A program made the translations under genes and the position numbers. The notes below the pieces were generated by a model. The model saw nothing but the letters and a program-made list of their open reading frames with translations. It searched no databases and was not told the DNA's origin. Shown here piece by piece: positions 37,781-47,716 of a DNA stretch of 64,000 bases (position 1 is the first letter of the stretch; every line of letters starts with the position of its first letter). This stretch comes from Alphaproteobacteria bacterium (GTDB taxonomy: Bacteria; Pseudomonadota; Alphaproteobacteria; Rhodospirillales; Rhodospirillaceae), in assembly GCA_030604885.1 (NCBI GenBank), contig JAUVUZ010000007.1, forward strand, positions 55,152 to 119,151, in the 5' to 3' direction.

Positions 37781-39487
37781 ATGACCGAAACTGGAATGAT
37801 CCCCGGCGCGAACGAAGACTTCGCCGCCCTTCTCGAACAGTCGTTCGCTCAGAACGCGAGCCTCGAAGGCTCGGTTCTCACCGGACGCATCGTCAGCATC
37901 ACCAACGACTTCGCCCTGGTCGACGTCGGCCTCAAGTCCGAAGGCCGGGTGCCGTTGAAGGAATTCGGCCACAAGGCCGAAATCAAGATCGGCGACACCA
38001 TCGAAGTGTTCGTCGACCGTTACGAGGACCGCGAAGGTCTGGTCGTGCTCTCGCGCGAGAAGGCCCGCCGCGAAGAGTCGTGGAACGAGCTGGAGAAGGC
38101 CTTCGAGGGCAACCAGCGCGTCAACGGCGTGATCTTCGGCCGCGTCAAGGGCGGCTTCACCGTCGACCTCTCGGGTGCGGTGGCGTTCCTCCCCGGCAGC
38201 CAGGTGGACATCCGCCCGGTGCGCGACATCGGGCCGCTGATGGGCCAGCCGCAGCCGTTCCAGATCCTCAAGATGGACCGCTCGCGCGGCAACATCGTCG
38301 TCTCGCGCCGCGCGGTGCTCGAAGAGACCCGCGCCGAGCAGCGCAGCGAACTGATCGAGAACCTCAAGGAAGGCCAGATCCTCGACGGCGTGGTCAAGAA
38401 CATCACCGATTACGGTGCGTTCGTGGACCTCGGCGGCGTCGACGGCCTGCTGCACGTCACCGACATCGCGTGGAAGCGCATCAACCACCCGGCCGAGGCG
38501 CTGACCATCGGTCAGACCATCAAGGTCCAGGTGATCCGCTTCAACTCGGAGACCCAGCGCATCAGCCTCGGCATGAAGCAGCTCGAGGCCGACCCGTGGG
38601 CGGGCGTCGAGAACAAGTACCCGGTCGGCACCAAGTTCACCGGCCGCGTCACCAACATCACCGACTACGGCGCGTTCGTCGAGCTGGAGCCGGGCGTCGA
38701 GGGTCTCGTCCACGTTTCGGAAATGTCCTGGACCAAGAAGAACATCCACCCCGGCAAGATCGTCTCGACCAGCCAGGAAGTGGAAGTCATGGTGCTCGAC
38801 GTCGATCCGAACAAGCGTCGCATCAGCCTCGGCCTCAAGCAGTGCCTGTCCAACCCGTGGACCGACTTCCTCGCCAACCACCCGGTGGGTTCGTCGCTCG
38901 AGGGCGAGGTCAAGAACATCACCGAGTTCGGCATGTTCGTGGGTCTGCCGGGCGACATCGACGGCATGGTCCACCTCTCCGACATCTCCTGGGAGATGAC
39001 CGGCGAGGAAGCGGTGAAGTCGTTCAAGAAGGGCGACACCGTCACCGCCAAGATCCTCGACGTCGACGTCGACAAGGAGCGCATCAGCCTCGGTCTGAAG
39101 CAGCTCACCAACGACCCGTTCGAGAACGCCACCAAGGGCCTGAAGAAGGGCGCCGTGGTGACCTGCGTCGTCACCCAGGTGACCGAGGGCGGCCTCGAGG
39201 TCGCGCCGGCCGAGGGCGGCGCCACCGGCTTCATCCGCAAGGGCGACCTGTCGCGCGAGCGGTCGGAGCAGCGCGTCGAGCGCTTCGCGGTGGGCGAGAA
39301 GGTGGACGCGAAGATCATCCAGGTCGACGCCAAGAGCCGCAAGCTCACCCTCTCGATCAAGGCCCGCGAAATGGACGAGGAAAAGCAGGCGATGGCGGAA
39401 TACGGCTCGACCGATTCCGGCGCTTCGCTCGGCGACATCCTCGGCGCGGCCCTGCGCCAGGCCCAGGACGAGAAGGCCAACCCGTAA
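37781..39487 (+). CDS. rpsA: 30S ribosomal protein S1
   Basis: A 568-residue protein with six S1 RNA-binding repeats (starting near residues 28, 115, 200, 285, 372 and 458), recognisable from repeated NITDYGAFV and RISLG segments. It binds mRNA leaders on the small subunit. AGAAAGGAA lies upstream of the ATG; 168 bp separate it from cmk, enough for its own promoter. Codon use is strongly biased to C-ending codons, as expected for a highly expressed gene. Confidence 0.97.
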   Translation: MTETGMIPGANEDFAALLEQSFAQNASLEGSVLTGRIVSITNDFALVDVGLKSEGRVPLKEFGHKAEIKIGDTIEVFVDRYEDREGLVVLSREKARREESWNELEKAFEGNQRVNGVIFGRVKGGFTVDLSGAVAFLPGSQVDIRPVRDIGPLMGQPQPFQILKMDRSRGNIVVSRRAVLEETRAEQRSELIENLKEGQILDGVVKNITDYGAFVDLGGVDGLLHVTDIAWKRINHPAEALTIGQTIKVQVIRFNSETQRISLGMKQLEADPWAGVENKYPVGTKFTGRVTNITDYGAFVELEPGVEGLVHVSEMSWTKKNIHPGKIVSTSQEVEVMVLDVDPNKRRISLGLKQCLSNPWTDFLANHPVGSSLEGEVKNITEFGMFVGLPGDIDGMVHLSDISWEMTGEEAVKSFKKGDTVTAKILDVDVDKERISLGLKQLTNDPFENATKGLKKGAVVTCVVTQVTEGGLEVAPAEGGATGFIRKGDLSRERSEQRVERFAVGEKVDAKIIQVDAKSRKLTLSIKAREMDEEKQAMAEYGSTDSGASLGDILGAALRQAQDEKANP

Positions 39488-39517
39488 TCCAACGGGACGG
39501 CACGATCGCCTCATCGG

Positions 39518-39549
39518 AACGCCGCCCTTCGGGGCGGCGTTTTGCTTTT
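39518..39549 (+). terminator. Intrinsic terminator of rpsA
   Basis: AACGCCGCCC and GGGCGGCGTT form a 10-bp stem around a TTCG tetraloop (39518-39541), followed by TTTTGCTTTT. It is the clearest intrinsic terminator in the window, 30 bp after the rpsA stop. Confidence 0.93.
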
Positions 39550-39742
39550 GTCCGCCGCGCATGTAAAAAGGCTTTACGCAAAACCACTTAACCTTGAAGC
39601 AGGGATTGAAATCTGGCACTGTCGGTAGCAGCTACATCGAATGGTCGATTTTCGGCCCCCGCGCCAGGCCGCGGCGGCCCAGGGCTTCGGGCATGTATCG
39701 GGGCGCAAACGCCCTTCGTCGAAACCTCGGGGATGTCACGCT

Positions 39743-40036
39743 ATGACTAAGTCCGAACTGATCGCACGCCTCGCCGAGCGCAACCCGCACCTCTACCAGC
39801 GGGACGTGGAGCGGATCGTGGCCACGATTTTCGAAGAGATCACCCTCGCGCTCGCGCGCGGCGACCGGGTGGAGCTGCGCGGCTTCGGCGCCTTCTCCAC
39901 CAAGACCCGCGACGCCCGCACCGGCCGCAACCCGCGCACCGGCGACGCCGTCCGCGTCGGCTCCAAGGTCGTCCCCTACTTCAAGACCGGCAAGCAGCTG
40001 CGCGACCTCATCAACGGCGAAGACACCGCCGAATAA
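39743..40036 (+). CDS. ihfB: Integration host factor subunit beta
   Basis: A 97-residue DNA-bending protein of the HU/IHF family: [13 protein letters not shown] at the start, [17 protein letters not shown] in the core and the arm [14 protein letters not shown] with the Pro that intercalates DNA. Placement after rpsA is conserved in proteobacteria and identifies it as the beta subunit. The preceding 190 bp, after the rpsA terminator, should hold its promoter; a TTGAAA near 39607 is a weak -35 candidate. Confidence 0.95.
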   Translation: MTKSELIARLAERNPHLYQRDVERIVATIFEEITLALARGDRVELRGFGAFSTKTRDARTGRNPRTGDAVRVGSKVVPYFKTGKQLRDLINGEDTAE

Positions 40037-40048
40037 GGATCCTTCACG

Positions 40049-40381
40049 GTGCTGCGCATTCTCACCTGGATCGTCGGACTCCCGCTGGCCGTGGCGGCGA
40101 TCGGCTTTGCCGTCGCCAACCGCCAGAGCATCGTCCTCGACCTGTGGCCGTTGCCGTTCATGCTGACCGTGTCGGTCTACCTCACCGTGCTCGGCAGCCT
40201 CGCCATCGGGCTGGTGCTCGGCCTGCTGATCGGCGGCATGGCCGTGGGCGGCCGCGCCGCCCGCCGCGCGCGCGAGGCCGAAACCCGCGCCCGCGTCGCC
40301 GAGGCGGAGGCCGCGAGCGTGCGCGAGCGCCTCGCCGCCGCCGAGACCGCCGCCCTGCCGCCGCCCGGCACCGCCGCCTGA
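40049..40381 (+). CDS. lapA: LapA-domain membrane protein
   Basis: A 110-residue inner-membrane protein of the LapA (DUF1049) family: two membrane helices at about 4-22 and 40-68 with the family NRQSIVLDLWPLP between them, then an Ala/Arg/Glu-rich coiled-coil tail. In enterobacteria LapA works with LapB in lipopolysaccharide control; here no lapB follows. GTG start 12 bp after ihfB, so probably cotranscribed. Confidence 0.82.
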   Translation: MLRILTWIVGLPLAVAAIGFAVANRQSIVLDLWPLPFMLTVSVYLTVLGSLAIGLVLGLLIGGMAVGGRAARRAREAETRARVAEAEAASVRERLAAAETAALPPPGTAA

Positions 40382-40451
40382 CCCCTTCGCGACGCACTGG
40401 CGCAGCGCCCCGAGAGCCTTTACACTCGGGGCGTTCGTGCAAGGATACCCC

Positions 40452-41180
40452 ATGACCGCCAACCCGATCTTCTGCGCCATCGACACGCCCGACCTCGGCG
40501 TCGCCACCCGTCTCGCGGCGCAGGTCGCCCAGCACGTGGGCGGCCTCAAGCTCGGCCTCGAGTTCTTCTGCGCCAACGGCCCCGCGGGCATCCGCGAGGT
40601 GGCCCGCGCCTCGGGGAAGGACATCTTCCTCGACCTCAAGCTCCACGACATTCCCAACACCGTGGCCGCCGCGCTGCAATCGGTGATCCCGCTCAAGCCC
40701 CGCTACCTCACCCTCCACGCCGGGGGCGGCCTGGCGATGATGAAGGCGGCGCGCGAGGCGGCGTTCGAAAGCGCCGACAAGGCCGCCGCGGCGCCGCCCA
40801 AGCTGATCGCCGTCACCGTGCTCACCAGCTTCGACGACGCCGACCTCAAGGGCGTGGGCGTCGGCGCGCCGGTGGCCGACCACGCCCTGCGCCTCGCCCA
40901 CCTGGCGGCGGAAGCGGGGATGGACGGCCTCGTCTGCTCCGCCCACGAGGCGGCGCGCCTCAAGGCCGAGTTCGGCCACCTGCTGCGGATCGTCCCGGGC
41001 ATCCGCCCGGCGGCCGACGCGGTGAACGACCAGAAGCGGGTGATGACCCCGCCCGAGGCCCTCGCCGCCGGGGCCGACATCCTGGTGATCGGCCGCCCGA
41101 TCACCAAGGCCGACGACCCGGCGCTGGCGGCCCGCCGCATCGCCGCCGAGATCGGCTGCCGCACCGGAGCGGCGTCATGA
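40452..41180 (+). CDS. pyrF: Orotidine 5'-phosphate decarboxylase
   Basis: A 242-residue TIM-barrel enzyme that makes UMP. The catalytic D-x-K-x-x-D motif is intact in DLKLHDIPNTV near residue 62, and a TPGIRP-like VPGIRPAADAVNDQKRVMTP segment binds phosphate near residue 180. The ATG at 40452 is preferred over a frame start five codons upstream. Its stop overlaps the trpF start by 4 bp. Confidence 0.96.
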   Translation: MTANPIFCAIDTPDLGVATRLAAQVAQHVGGLKLGLEFFCANGPAGIREVARASGKDIFLDLKLHDIPNTVAAALQSVIPLKPRYLTLHAGGGLAMMKAAREAAFESADKAAAAPPKLIAVTVLTSFDDADLKGVGVGAPVADHALRLAHLAAEAGMDGLVCSAHEAARLKAEFGHLLRIVPGIRPAADAVNDQKRVMTPPEALAAGADILVIGRPITKADDPALAARRIAAEIGCRTGAAS

Positions 41181-41830
41181 GCGCGCTGGTGAAGATCTGC
41201 GGCCTCGCCGAGGCCGACGGCCTCGACGCCGCGGTGGAGGGCGGGGCCGATTTCGTCGGCTTCGTGTTCTGCCCCGGCTCGCCCCGCGCGCTCACCCCCG
41301 AGGCCGCCGCCGAGCTGGCCGACGCGCTGCCCGACGAAATCACCAAGGTGGGCCTGTTCGTGGACCCCACCGACGACGACCTCGACCGCGTGCTGCAACG
41401 GGTCCGCCTCGACCTGGTGCAGCTCCACGGCCGCGAGACGCCCGAGCGGGTGGACGCGATCCGCCTCGAGTTCGGGGTGCAGGCGATGAAGGCGATCGGC
41501 GTCGCCACCGAGGCCGACGTCGCCGCCGCCCACGCCTACGAGGGCCACGCCGACTGGCTGCTGTTCGACGCCAAGCCCACCGAGGGCGACACCCGCCCGG
41601 GCGGCCTCGGCCGCAGCTTCCCCTGGCACCTGCTGCAGGACTGGCGGGGGGAAACCCCGTGGATGCTGGCGGGCGGCCTCACGCCCGAGAACGTCGAGCG
41701 CGCGGTGGCCGAAAGCGGCGCGGGCGCGGTGGACGTCTCCTCCGGCGTCGAGAGCGCGCCCGGGGTCAAGGACCCGGCGCGCATCGCCGCGTTCCTGCGC
41801 GCGGCCAAGAACGCCCGCGCGAGCTGGTGA
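41177..41830 (+). CDS. trpF: Phosphoribosylanthranilate isomerase
   Basis: A 217-residue TIM-barrel enzyme of tryptophan synthesis. The catalytic Cys lies in KICGL at residues 6-10 and the catalytic Asp in the LLFDAKP segment near 132. The GLGRSFPW and [10 protein letters not shown] segments form the phosphate site. It is coupled to pyrF by an ATGA overlap and is followed by trpB after 97 bp that include a small GGCGCC hairpin. Confidence 0.96.
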   Translation: MSALVKICGLAEADGLDAAVEGGADFVGFVFCPGSPRALTPEAAAELADALPDEITKVGLFVDPTDDDLDRVLQRVRLDLVQLHGRETPERVDAIRLEFGVQAMKAIGVATEADVAAAHAYEGHADWLLFDAKPTEGDTRPGGLGRSFPWHLLQDWRGETPWMLAGGLTPENVERAVAESGAGAVDVSSGVESAPGVKDPARIAAFLRAAKNARASW

Positions 41831-41927
41831 CGCTCACTCCCGCAGTCCGGCGCCCCCGGCGCCGTCCGTCCGTCGTTTTTCGCGGGTCGCCGCCCCATCG
41901 CGCGCCCGCCCAGCCGTTGAGCACGCC

Positions 41928-43145
<1,218 letters not shown>

Positions 43146-43148
43146 GCC

Positions 43149-43982
43149 ATGACCGCTCGCCTCTCCCGCCGCTTCGCCGAACTCAAGGCCGCGAACCGCG
43201 CCGCGCTGGTGGTCTACGTCGCCGCCACCGACCCGGACGCCGCCACCGCCACCGCGCTGATGCAGGCCCTCCCCGAGGCCGGGGCCGACGTCGTCGAACT
43301 CGGCATGCCGTTCACCGACCCGATGGCCGACGGCCCGGCGATCCAGAAGGCCGCGCTGCGCGCCCTCAAGGCCGGCGCATCGATGGACGCCACCCTCGCC
43401 CAGCTCCAGGCCTTCCGCGCGGTGGACGAAACCACGCCGGTGATCCTGATGGGCTACTACAACCCCATCGACAGCTACGGCGTCGAGCGCTTCGCCGCCG
43501 ATGCCGCCGCCGCCGGGGCCGACGGCGTGATCGTCGTCGACGTGCCGCCGGAGGAAGCCGAGGAAATCACCCCGGCCCTCAAGCGCCACGACCTCGACTT
43601 CATCTGCCTCGCCACCCCCACCTCCGACGACGCGCGGCTGCCCAAGATCGTCGCCCACGCCAGCGGCTTCCTCTACTACGTCGCCGTGCTCGGCATCACC
43701 GGCACCCGCTCCGCCGCCGCCGAACAGGTGGCCCGGGCGGTGGCGCGCATCCGCAAGCACACCAGCCTCCCGGTCGCCATCGGCTTCGGCATCAAAACCC
43801 CCGAAAACGCCGCCGAAATGGCCCGCATCGCCGACGCCGCGGTGGTCGGCTCGGCAGTCATCGACCGCCTCGCCGCAACCCTCACCGCCGACGACCAGGC
43901 CACCCCGGAAACCATCCCGACGGTCGCCACCTTCGTCTCCGACCTCGCCGCAGGCGTGCGCGGCGCGCGGGCGCGGGCATAA
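43149..43982 (+). CDS. trpA: Tryptophan synthase alpha chain
   Basis: A 277-residue TIM-barrel enzyme that cleaves indole-3-glycerol phosphate. Catalytic Glu is in VVELGMPFTDP and the catalytic Asp in the following MADGP, near residues 51 and 62. A GFGIKTPE segment binds phosphate near 215. The gene ends immediately before the inverted-repeat element. Confidence 0.97.
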   Translation: MTARLSRRFAELKAANRAALVVYVAATDPDAATATALMQALPEAGADVVELGMPFTDPMADGPAIQKAALRALKAGASMDATLAQLQAFRAVDETTPVILMGYYNPIDSYGVERFAADAAAAGADGVIVVDVPPEEAEEITPALKRHDLDFICLATPTSDDARLPKIVAHASGFLYYVAVLGITGTRSAAAEQVARAVARIRKHTSLPVAIGFGIKTPENAAEMARIADAAVVGSAVIDRLAATLTADDQATPETIPTVATFVSDLAAGVRGARARA

Positions 43983-43990
43983 AAAACCCG

Positions 43991-44166
43991 CAGGGGCGCC
44001 GCCCCTGCACCCCGCCAAGGGCCTCGGCCCTTGGATCCCATTTGTTTTTTTCGCGAAGCGGATTATTCCTTGTCGGGCGACGGGGCATGATCGCGCTTCG
44101 CGCAAAAAACCGGGAAGGGGTCTGGGGCCTCCGGCCCCAGTGGGGTCCAGGGGTGAAACCCCTGGC
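43991..44166. repeat. Inverted-repeat element between trpA and accD (MITE-like)
   Basis: Two homologous GC-rich arms face each other. The left arm has stems GCAGGGGCG/CGCCCCTGC (43991-44009) and CCAAGGGCC/GGCCCTTGG (44016-44035); the right arm has CTGGGGCC/GGCCCCAG (44123-44141) and CCAGGGG/CCCCTGG (44148-44166). The complement of the left arm aligns with the right arm along its whole length. Inside, T7-CGCGAAGCG (44046-44061) faces CGCTTCGCGC-A6 (44095-44110). Arms of this GGGGCC-type are abundant intergenic repeats in alphaproteobacteria. The left stems may also end the trp transcript. Confidence 0.7.
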
Positions 44167-44186
44167 CTTGTCGTCATGAGGTCCGC

Positions 44187-45113
44187 ATGAGCTGGCTCAC
44201 GAATTTCGTCCGCCCGACGTTGAAGCGGTGGATGCAGCCGCGCCCGGCGCGCGAGGCGCAGTGGGTGGCGTGTCCGAAGTGCGGGGCGACGACGTTTCAC
44301 CGCGATCTCGACGCCAACTGGCGGGTTTGCCCGCACTGCGACCATCATCTCACCCTGGCGGCGGCGCGGCGGTTCGCGCTGTTGCTGGACGAGGGCAGCT
44401 GGTCGCGGATCGAGGTTCCCGGCGCGGCGACGGACCCGTTGAAGTTCCGCGACGCCAAGCGTTACGCCGACCGGCTGAAGGAGGCGGCGGCGCTGTCGCA
44501 CGAGGCCGAGGCGGTGGCGGTGGCGCACGGGCGGATTTCCGACGAACCGGCGGTGGTGGCGGCGTTCGAGCCGCAGTTCCTCGGCGGCAGCTTCGGCGCG
44601 GCGGCGGGCGAGGCGCTGGTGGCGGCAGCGGAGTTGGCGGCGTTGCAGGACGCGCCGCTGGTGGTGGTGACCGGCAGCATGGGCCTGCGGGTGCAGGACG
44701 GCGCGCTGGCGCTGGTGCAGGGGCCGCGCGTCGGCCTGGCGCTGCGCAAGCTGGCGGAGCGCGGCCTGCCGGTGATCGCGGTGCTGGCGGACCCGGCGTT
44801 CGACGCGGTCACCGAGGGGGTTCTGCAACAGGCGGACGTGGTGCTGGCGGAGCCGGGCGCGCGGCTCGGGCCGCCCGCGCCGGACCCGTTCGCGGCCCTC
44901 GACACGCCCGAGTTCGTGGCGCCCCGCGCGGGCGTGCGCGAGGCCGAGGCGGCGCGGGCGGAGGGCCGGGTGGACCGCATCGCCGACCGCCGCGACCTCA
45001 AGGGGGAGATCGCCGCGATTCTCGACATCCTGCGCCGCCCGATGCCCTCGGCGACGATTCTCACCTATCGCCCCAAGCCTTCGATCGCCGCGCCGGACGC
45101 CTCCGATGCTTGA
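44187..45113 (+). CDS. accD: Divergent acetyl-CoA carboxylase carboxyltransferase beta subunit (AccD)
   Basis: A 308-residue AccD homologue at the classical position trpA-accD-folC. The zinc ribbon is intact (C29, C32, C48, C51) and the carboxylase fold follows with GGSFGAAAGEAL. The conserved catalytic loops are altered: SGGARMQE of typical AccD reads TGSMGLRVQDG, DPTxGGV reads DPAFDAVTEG, and the FAGPRVI loop reads LGPPAPDPF. These glycines form the oxyanion holes for CoA-ester and biotin, so activity is doubtful. Alanine codons are mostly GCG here, against GCC in neighbours. It may be a diverged paralogue, with another accD elsewhere. It overlaps folC by 8 bp. Confidence 0.75.
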   Translation: MSWLTNFVRPTLKRWMQPRPAREAQWVACPKCGATTFHRDLDANWRVCPHCDHHLTLAAARRFALLLDEGSWSRIEVPGAATDPLKFRDAKRYADRLKEAAALSHEAEAVAVAHGRISDEPAVVAAFEPQFLGGSFGAAAGEALVAAAELAALQDAPLVVVTGSMGLRVQDGALALVQGPRVGLALRKLAERGLPVIAVLADPAFDAVTEGVLQQADVVLAEPGARLGPPAPDPFAALDTPEFVAPRAGVREAEAARAEGRVDRIADRRDLKGEIAAILDILRRPMPSATILTYRPKPSIAAPDASDA

Positions 45114-46389
45114 TGCCGTTCTCGACCGCTTCACCCGCCTGCATCCCAAGACCATCGACCTGTCGCTGGACCGCATGCGCCGCCTGCTCGCCGACCTGGG
45201 CGACCCGCAGGACCGCCTGCCGCCGGTGATCCATGTCGGCGGCACCAACGGCAAGGGGTCGGTGGTGGCGACGCTGCGGGCGCTGTGCGAGGCGGCGGGG
45301 CTGACGGTCCACGCCTACACCTCGCCGCACCTGGTGCGGTTCGCCGAGCGCATCCGGATTTCCGGCCGCCTGCCCGACGACGGCGCCCTGGCGGCGCTGC
45401 TGGAGGAGGTGGAGGCGGTCAACGCGGGTCGGCCGATCACCTTTTTCGAGGCCACCACCGCCGCCGCGCTGCTGGCGTTCGCGCGGCACCCGGCCGACGT
45501 GTGCCTGCTGGAGGTGGGCCTGGGCGGGCGGCTGGACGCCACCAACGTGGTGGCGTGCCCGGCGGCGTGCGTGCTCACCGCCATCGGCCTCGACCATCAG
45601 GATTACCTCGGCGACACCCTCGGCGCGATCGCGGCGGAGAAGGCGCCGATCCTGCGCGCGGGCGTGCCCGCCGTGTGCGCCGCCCAGGCGCCCGAGGCGG
45701 AGGCGGCGATTCTCACCCACGCGCGGCTGCTGGGGGCGCCGCTGTGGCTGGGCGGCGAGGACTGGACCTACGCCGAGACCCGCCGAGGCTTCCGCGTCGA
45801 CGCGCCAGGCCTGAGCCTGGAGGCGCCGCGCCCGGTTCTGCCGGGGCCGCATCAGGTGGCCAACGCGGCGCTGGCGGTGGCGGCGCTGCACGCCTCGGGG
45901 CTGGCGGCGCCGACGCCCGAGCTGGCGGCACGCGCCCTGCCCCGGGTGTCGTGGCCCGGGCGGCTGCAACGCCTCGACGCCGGGGCGGCGGTGGACCTGC
46001 TCGGGCGGCCGCTGTGGCTCGACGGCGGCCACAACCCCAACGCCGGGGAGGCGCTGGCGCCGGTTCTCGCGACGTGGGCGGCGGAGGGGCCGCTGGAACT
46101 GGTTCTCGGCATGCAGACCACCAAGGACCCGGCGGGCTACCTTGCCGCCGTGGCGCCCCACGTGGCGCGCCTGACGGCGGTGCCGGTGCCGAGCGCGCCC
46201 GCCCCCTTCGACCCGGAAATCCTCGCCGACGCCGCCCGCGCCGCCGGAATCGCCGAGGCCGGGGTGGCGCGCTCGTGGGCCGAGGCCCTCGACGCCGCCC
46301 GCCCCCGCGACACCCGCGTGCTGGTGGCCGGGTCGCTCTATCTGGTGGGCGAAGTGCTCGCCGAAAACCACCTCGGCGCCCCGGACTGA
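45106..46389 (+). CDS. folC: Bifunctional folylpolyglutamate/dihydrofolate synthase
   Basis: A 427-residue Mur-ligase-fold enzyme that adds glutamate to folates. The ATP loop GTNGKGS is near residue 47, followed by SPHLVRFAERIRI, LEVGLGGRLDATN near 140, and DGGHNPNA near 305. The gene is last of the trp-accD-folC block; 514 bp of non-coding DNA follow before the catabolic island. Confidence 0.95.
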   Translation: MLDAVLDRFTRLHPKTIDLSLDRMRRLLADLGDPQDRLPPVIHVGGTNGKGSVVATLRALCEAAGLTVHAYTSPHLVRFAERIRISGRLPDDGALAALLEEVEAVNAGRPITFFEATTAAALLAFARHPADVCLLEVGLGGRLDATNVVACPAACVLTAIGLDHQDYLGDTLGAIAAEKAPILRAGVPAVCAAQAPEAEAAILTHARLLGAPLWLGGEDWTYAETRRGFRVDAPGLSLEAPRPVLPGPHQVANAALAVAALHASGLAAPTPELAARALPRVSWPGRLQRLDAGAAVDLLGRPLWLDGGHNPNAGEALAPVLATWAAEGPLELVLGMQTTKDPAGYLAAVAPHVARLTAVPVPSAPAPFDPEILADAARAAGIAEAGVARSWAEALDAARPRDTRVLVAGSLYLVGEVLAENHLGAPD

Positions 46390-46525
46390 CCCGCCGGGCC
46401 GGACGCCCCGCCCCCCACACACTCCGTCATGCTCGCGCCCGGCCCACGACCCGCGGGTCTCGCTCGCTGGTGTCTCCCGCCCCTTGCGTCTTCAGCCAAG
46501 GCAGGACACGCCCCCCCCCATCGTC

Positions 46526-46546
46526 ACCCCCGGCTCGACCGGGGGT
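46526..46546. repeat. Palindromic intergenic repeat unit
   Basis: ACCCCCGG (46526-46533) and CCGGGGGT (46539-46546) pair around CTCGA, inside TCGTCACC...GGTCCATGCC. This resembles the widespread alphaproteobacterial repeat with the core GTCATCCCCGG...GGTCCATGCC. A looser partner (GTGTGGGATGACTT near 46609-46622) may be its other end. Confidence 0.5.
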
Positions 46547-46829
46547 CCATGCCTCCACGGAGAAAGTCCTCGGGAATTCGGGGCTGCGTCGAGTCGCGAC
46601 CCACTGCCGCGTGTGGGATGACTTACGGCATATGCTGAAAGGCATATCTTTGCGCGCCACAGAGAGGCTGCCGAGCGGGCTGGTGGAGGACCGGGGGTCT
46701 TGAAGGGGTTCCAGCCTTCTGAATTCCCTCATGCATTCTTTGATGATTCGCCCGCTATCCCACCGGAGAATAGGTCAGAAAATGCGCATATTCCCCGCGT
46801 TTCGGATCGAAAATGACCGAACCCAAGTC

Positions 46830-46859
46830 GGACATGCTTGTGTCCATGTATGACATGGA
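46830..46859. promoter_or_regulatory. Candidate FadR-type operators upstream of the dgo/TRAP operon
   Basis: TCCATGT-ATG-ACATGGA (46843-46859) is a 17-bp palindrome with 7-bp arms, and GGACA-N6-TGTCC (46830-46845) overlaps it. Both lie 45-75 bp before the regulator gene. Short palindromes of this size in this place are typical sites for GntR/FadR proteins, so autoregulation of the operon is likely. Confidence 0.55.
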
Positions 46860-46903
46860 GTAAACAGGATCGCACAACCCACTCCGACGGGCAGGGAGAT
46901 CCG

Positions 46904-47716
46904 ATGCTGCGCACCCAGCGGACGGTGAAGGGACGGGACCTCGGCGCCCAGGTGGCGGAACGCCTGGCGCGGGAGCTGTTCTCCGGCCGCTATCCCCCCG
47001 GCAGCCTGCTGCCCAAGGAGACCGAGCTGACCGAGAGCTTCGGCGTCAGCCGGGTTTCGGTGCGCGCCGGGCTGCAGACCCTGGTGGCGCTCGGCATCGT
47101 CCGCCGCTATGCCGGGCAGGGCACGGTGGTCTCGGAATACCGCGACTGGAACATGCTCGACCCGCTGGTGACGCGCTGGATGGTCGAGTTCGCCGACCCC
47201 AACATCGACTTCCTCAACGAGCTGTTCGAGTTCCGCGAAAGCGTGGAGCCGTTCATCGCCGCGATCGCCGCCGAGCGCGCCACCGCCCGCGACCTGGCGC
47301 GGATCGAGGAGGCGTTCAACGGCATGGAGCGGGCGGTCAACGCCGCCGACGGCCGCGCCTTCGACCAGCAGGCGCTGGACGACGCCGACGTCGCCTTCCA
47401 CGCCGCGATCTACCGCGCCACCCACAACATCATCTGGTCGCAGCTCGCCCACATCCTCCGCCCCTCGATCCAGCTGATCGTGCGCAAGACCAACGCCTCG
47501 GCGGCGGAGCTGAACGACACCTTGCGGCGCCACCGGGCGCTGATGGAATGCATCCGCCTGCGCCAGCCGCAGGCGGCATCCGACGCGGCGGTGCAGGTGA
47601 TGAACCGCACCAAGGCAGACCTGGGCACACCAGGGAGGAGCGGCGCGCACGACGCCCGTCAAGACCAACAGTTTCGTGCAGGGTTTCCCAATAAAAACCA
47701 GGAGATCGTTCGATGA
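46904..47716 (+). CDS. FadR-family (GntR) transcriptional regulator, DgoR-like
   Basis: A 270-residue regulator with a winged helix-turn-helix (residues about 12-78, LPKETELTESFGVSRVSVR) and a helical FCD ligand domain (about 95-235) with the expected metal-site Asp/His positions (ADVAFHAAIYRAT near 165). ATG 46904 has an AGGGAG site. It leads the transporter operon and its stop overlaps the dctP start (ATGA). By context it is the galactonate-responsive repressor, like DgoR. Confidence 0.86.
   Translation: MLRTQRTVKGRDLGAQVAERLARELFSGRYPPGSLLPKETELTESFGVSRVSVRAGLQTLVALGIVRRYAGQGTVVSEYRDWNMLDPLVTRWMVEFADPNIDFLNELFEFRESVEPFIAAIAAERATARDLARIEEAFNGMERAVNAADGRAFDQQALDDADVAFHAAIYRATHNIIWSQLAHILRPSIQLIVRKTNASAAELNDTLRRHRALMECIRLRQPQAASDAAVQVMNRTKADLGTPGRSGAHDARQDQQFRAGFPNKNQEIVR

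Larger units (their letters stand above)
46390..46903. other. Long intergenic region at the island boundary
   Basis: About 514 bp without a convincing gene. The first half is repeat-like, with a palindromic unit (listed separately) and the imperfect GACCCGCGGGTC palindrome near 46449-46460. The second half (about 46700-46903) is less GC-rich and holds the operator-like palindromes before the regulator gene. No integrase remnant or direct-repeat boundary was found. Confidence 0.45.

Noticed and set aside
36137..39619. A 1160-codon open frame on the minus strand
   Set aside because: It is antisense to aroA, cmk and rpsA, and reads as a shadow of their biased codons.
39607..39640. TTGAAA-based promoter for ihfB
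   Set aside because: No acceptable -10 hexamer at 16-18 bp; left as a remark in the ihfB entry only.
46427..46732. Small open frames on both strands after folC
   Set aside because: They lie in a palindromic repeat region, have no ribosome site and have repeat-derived sequence.
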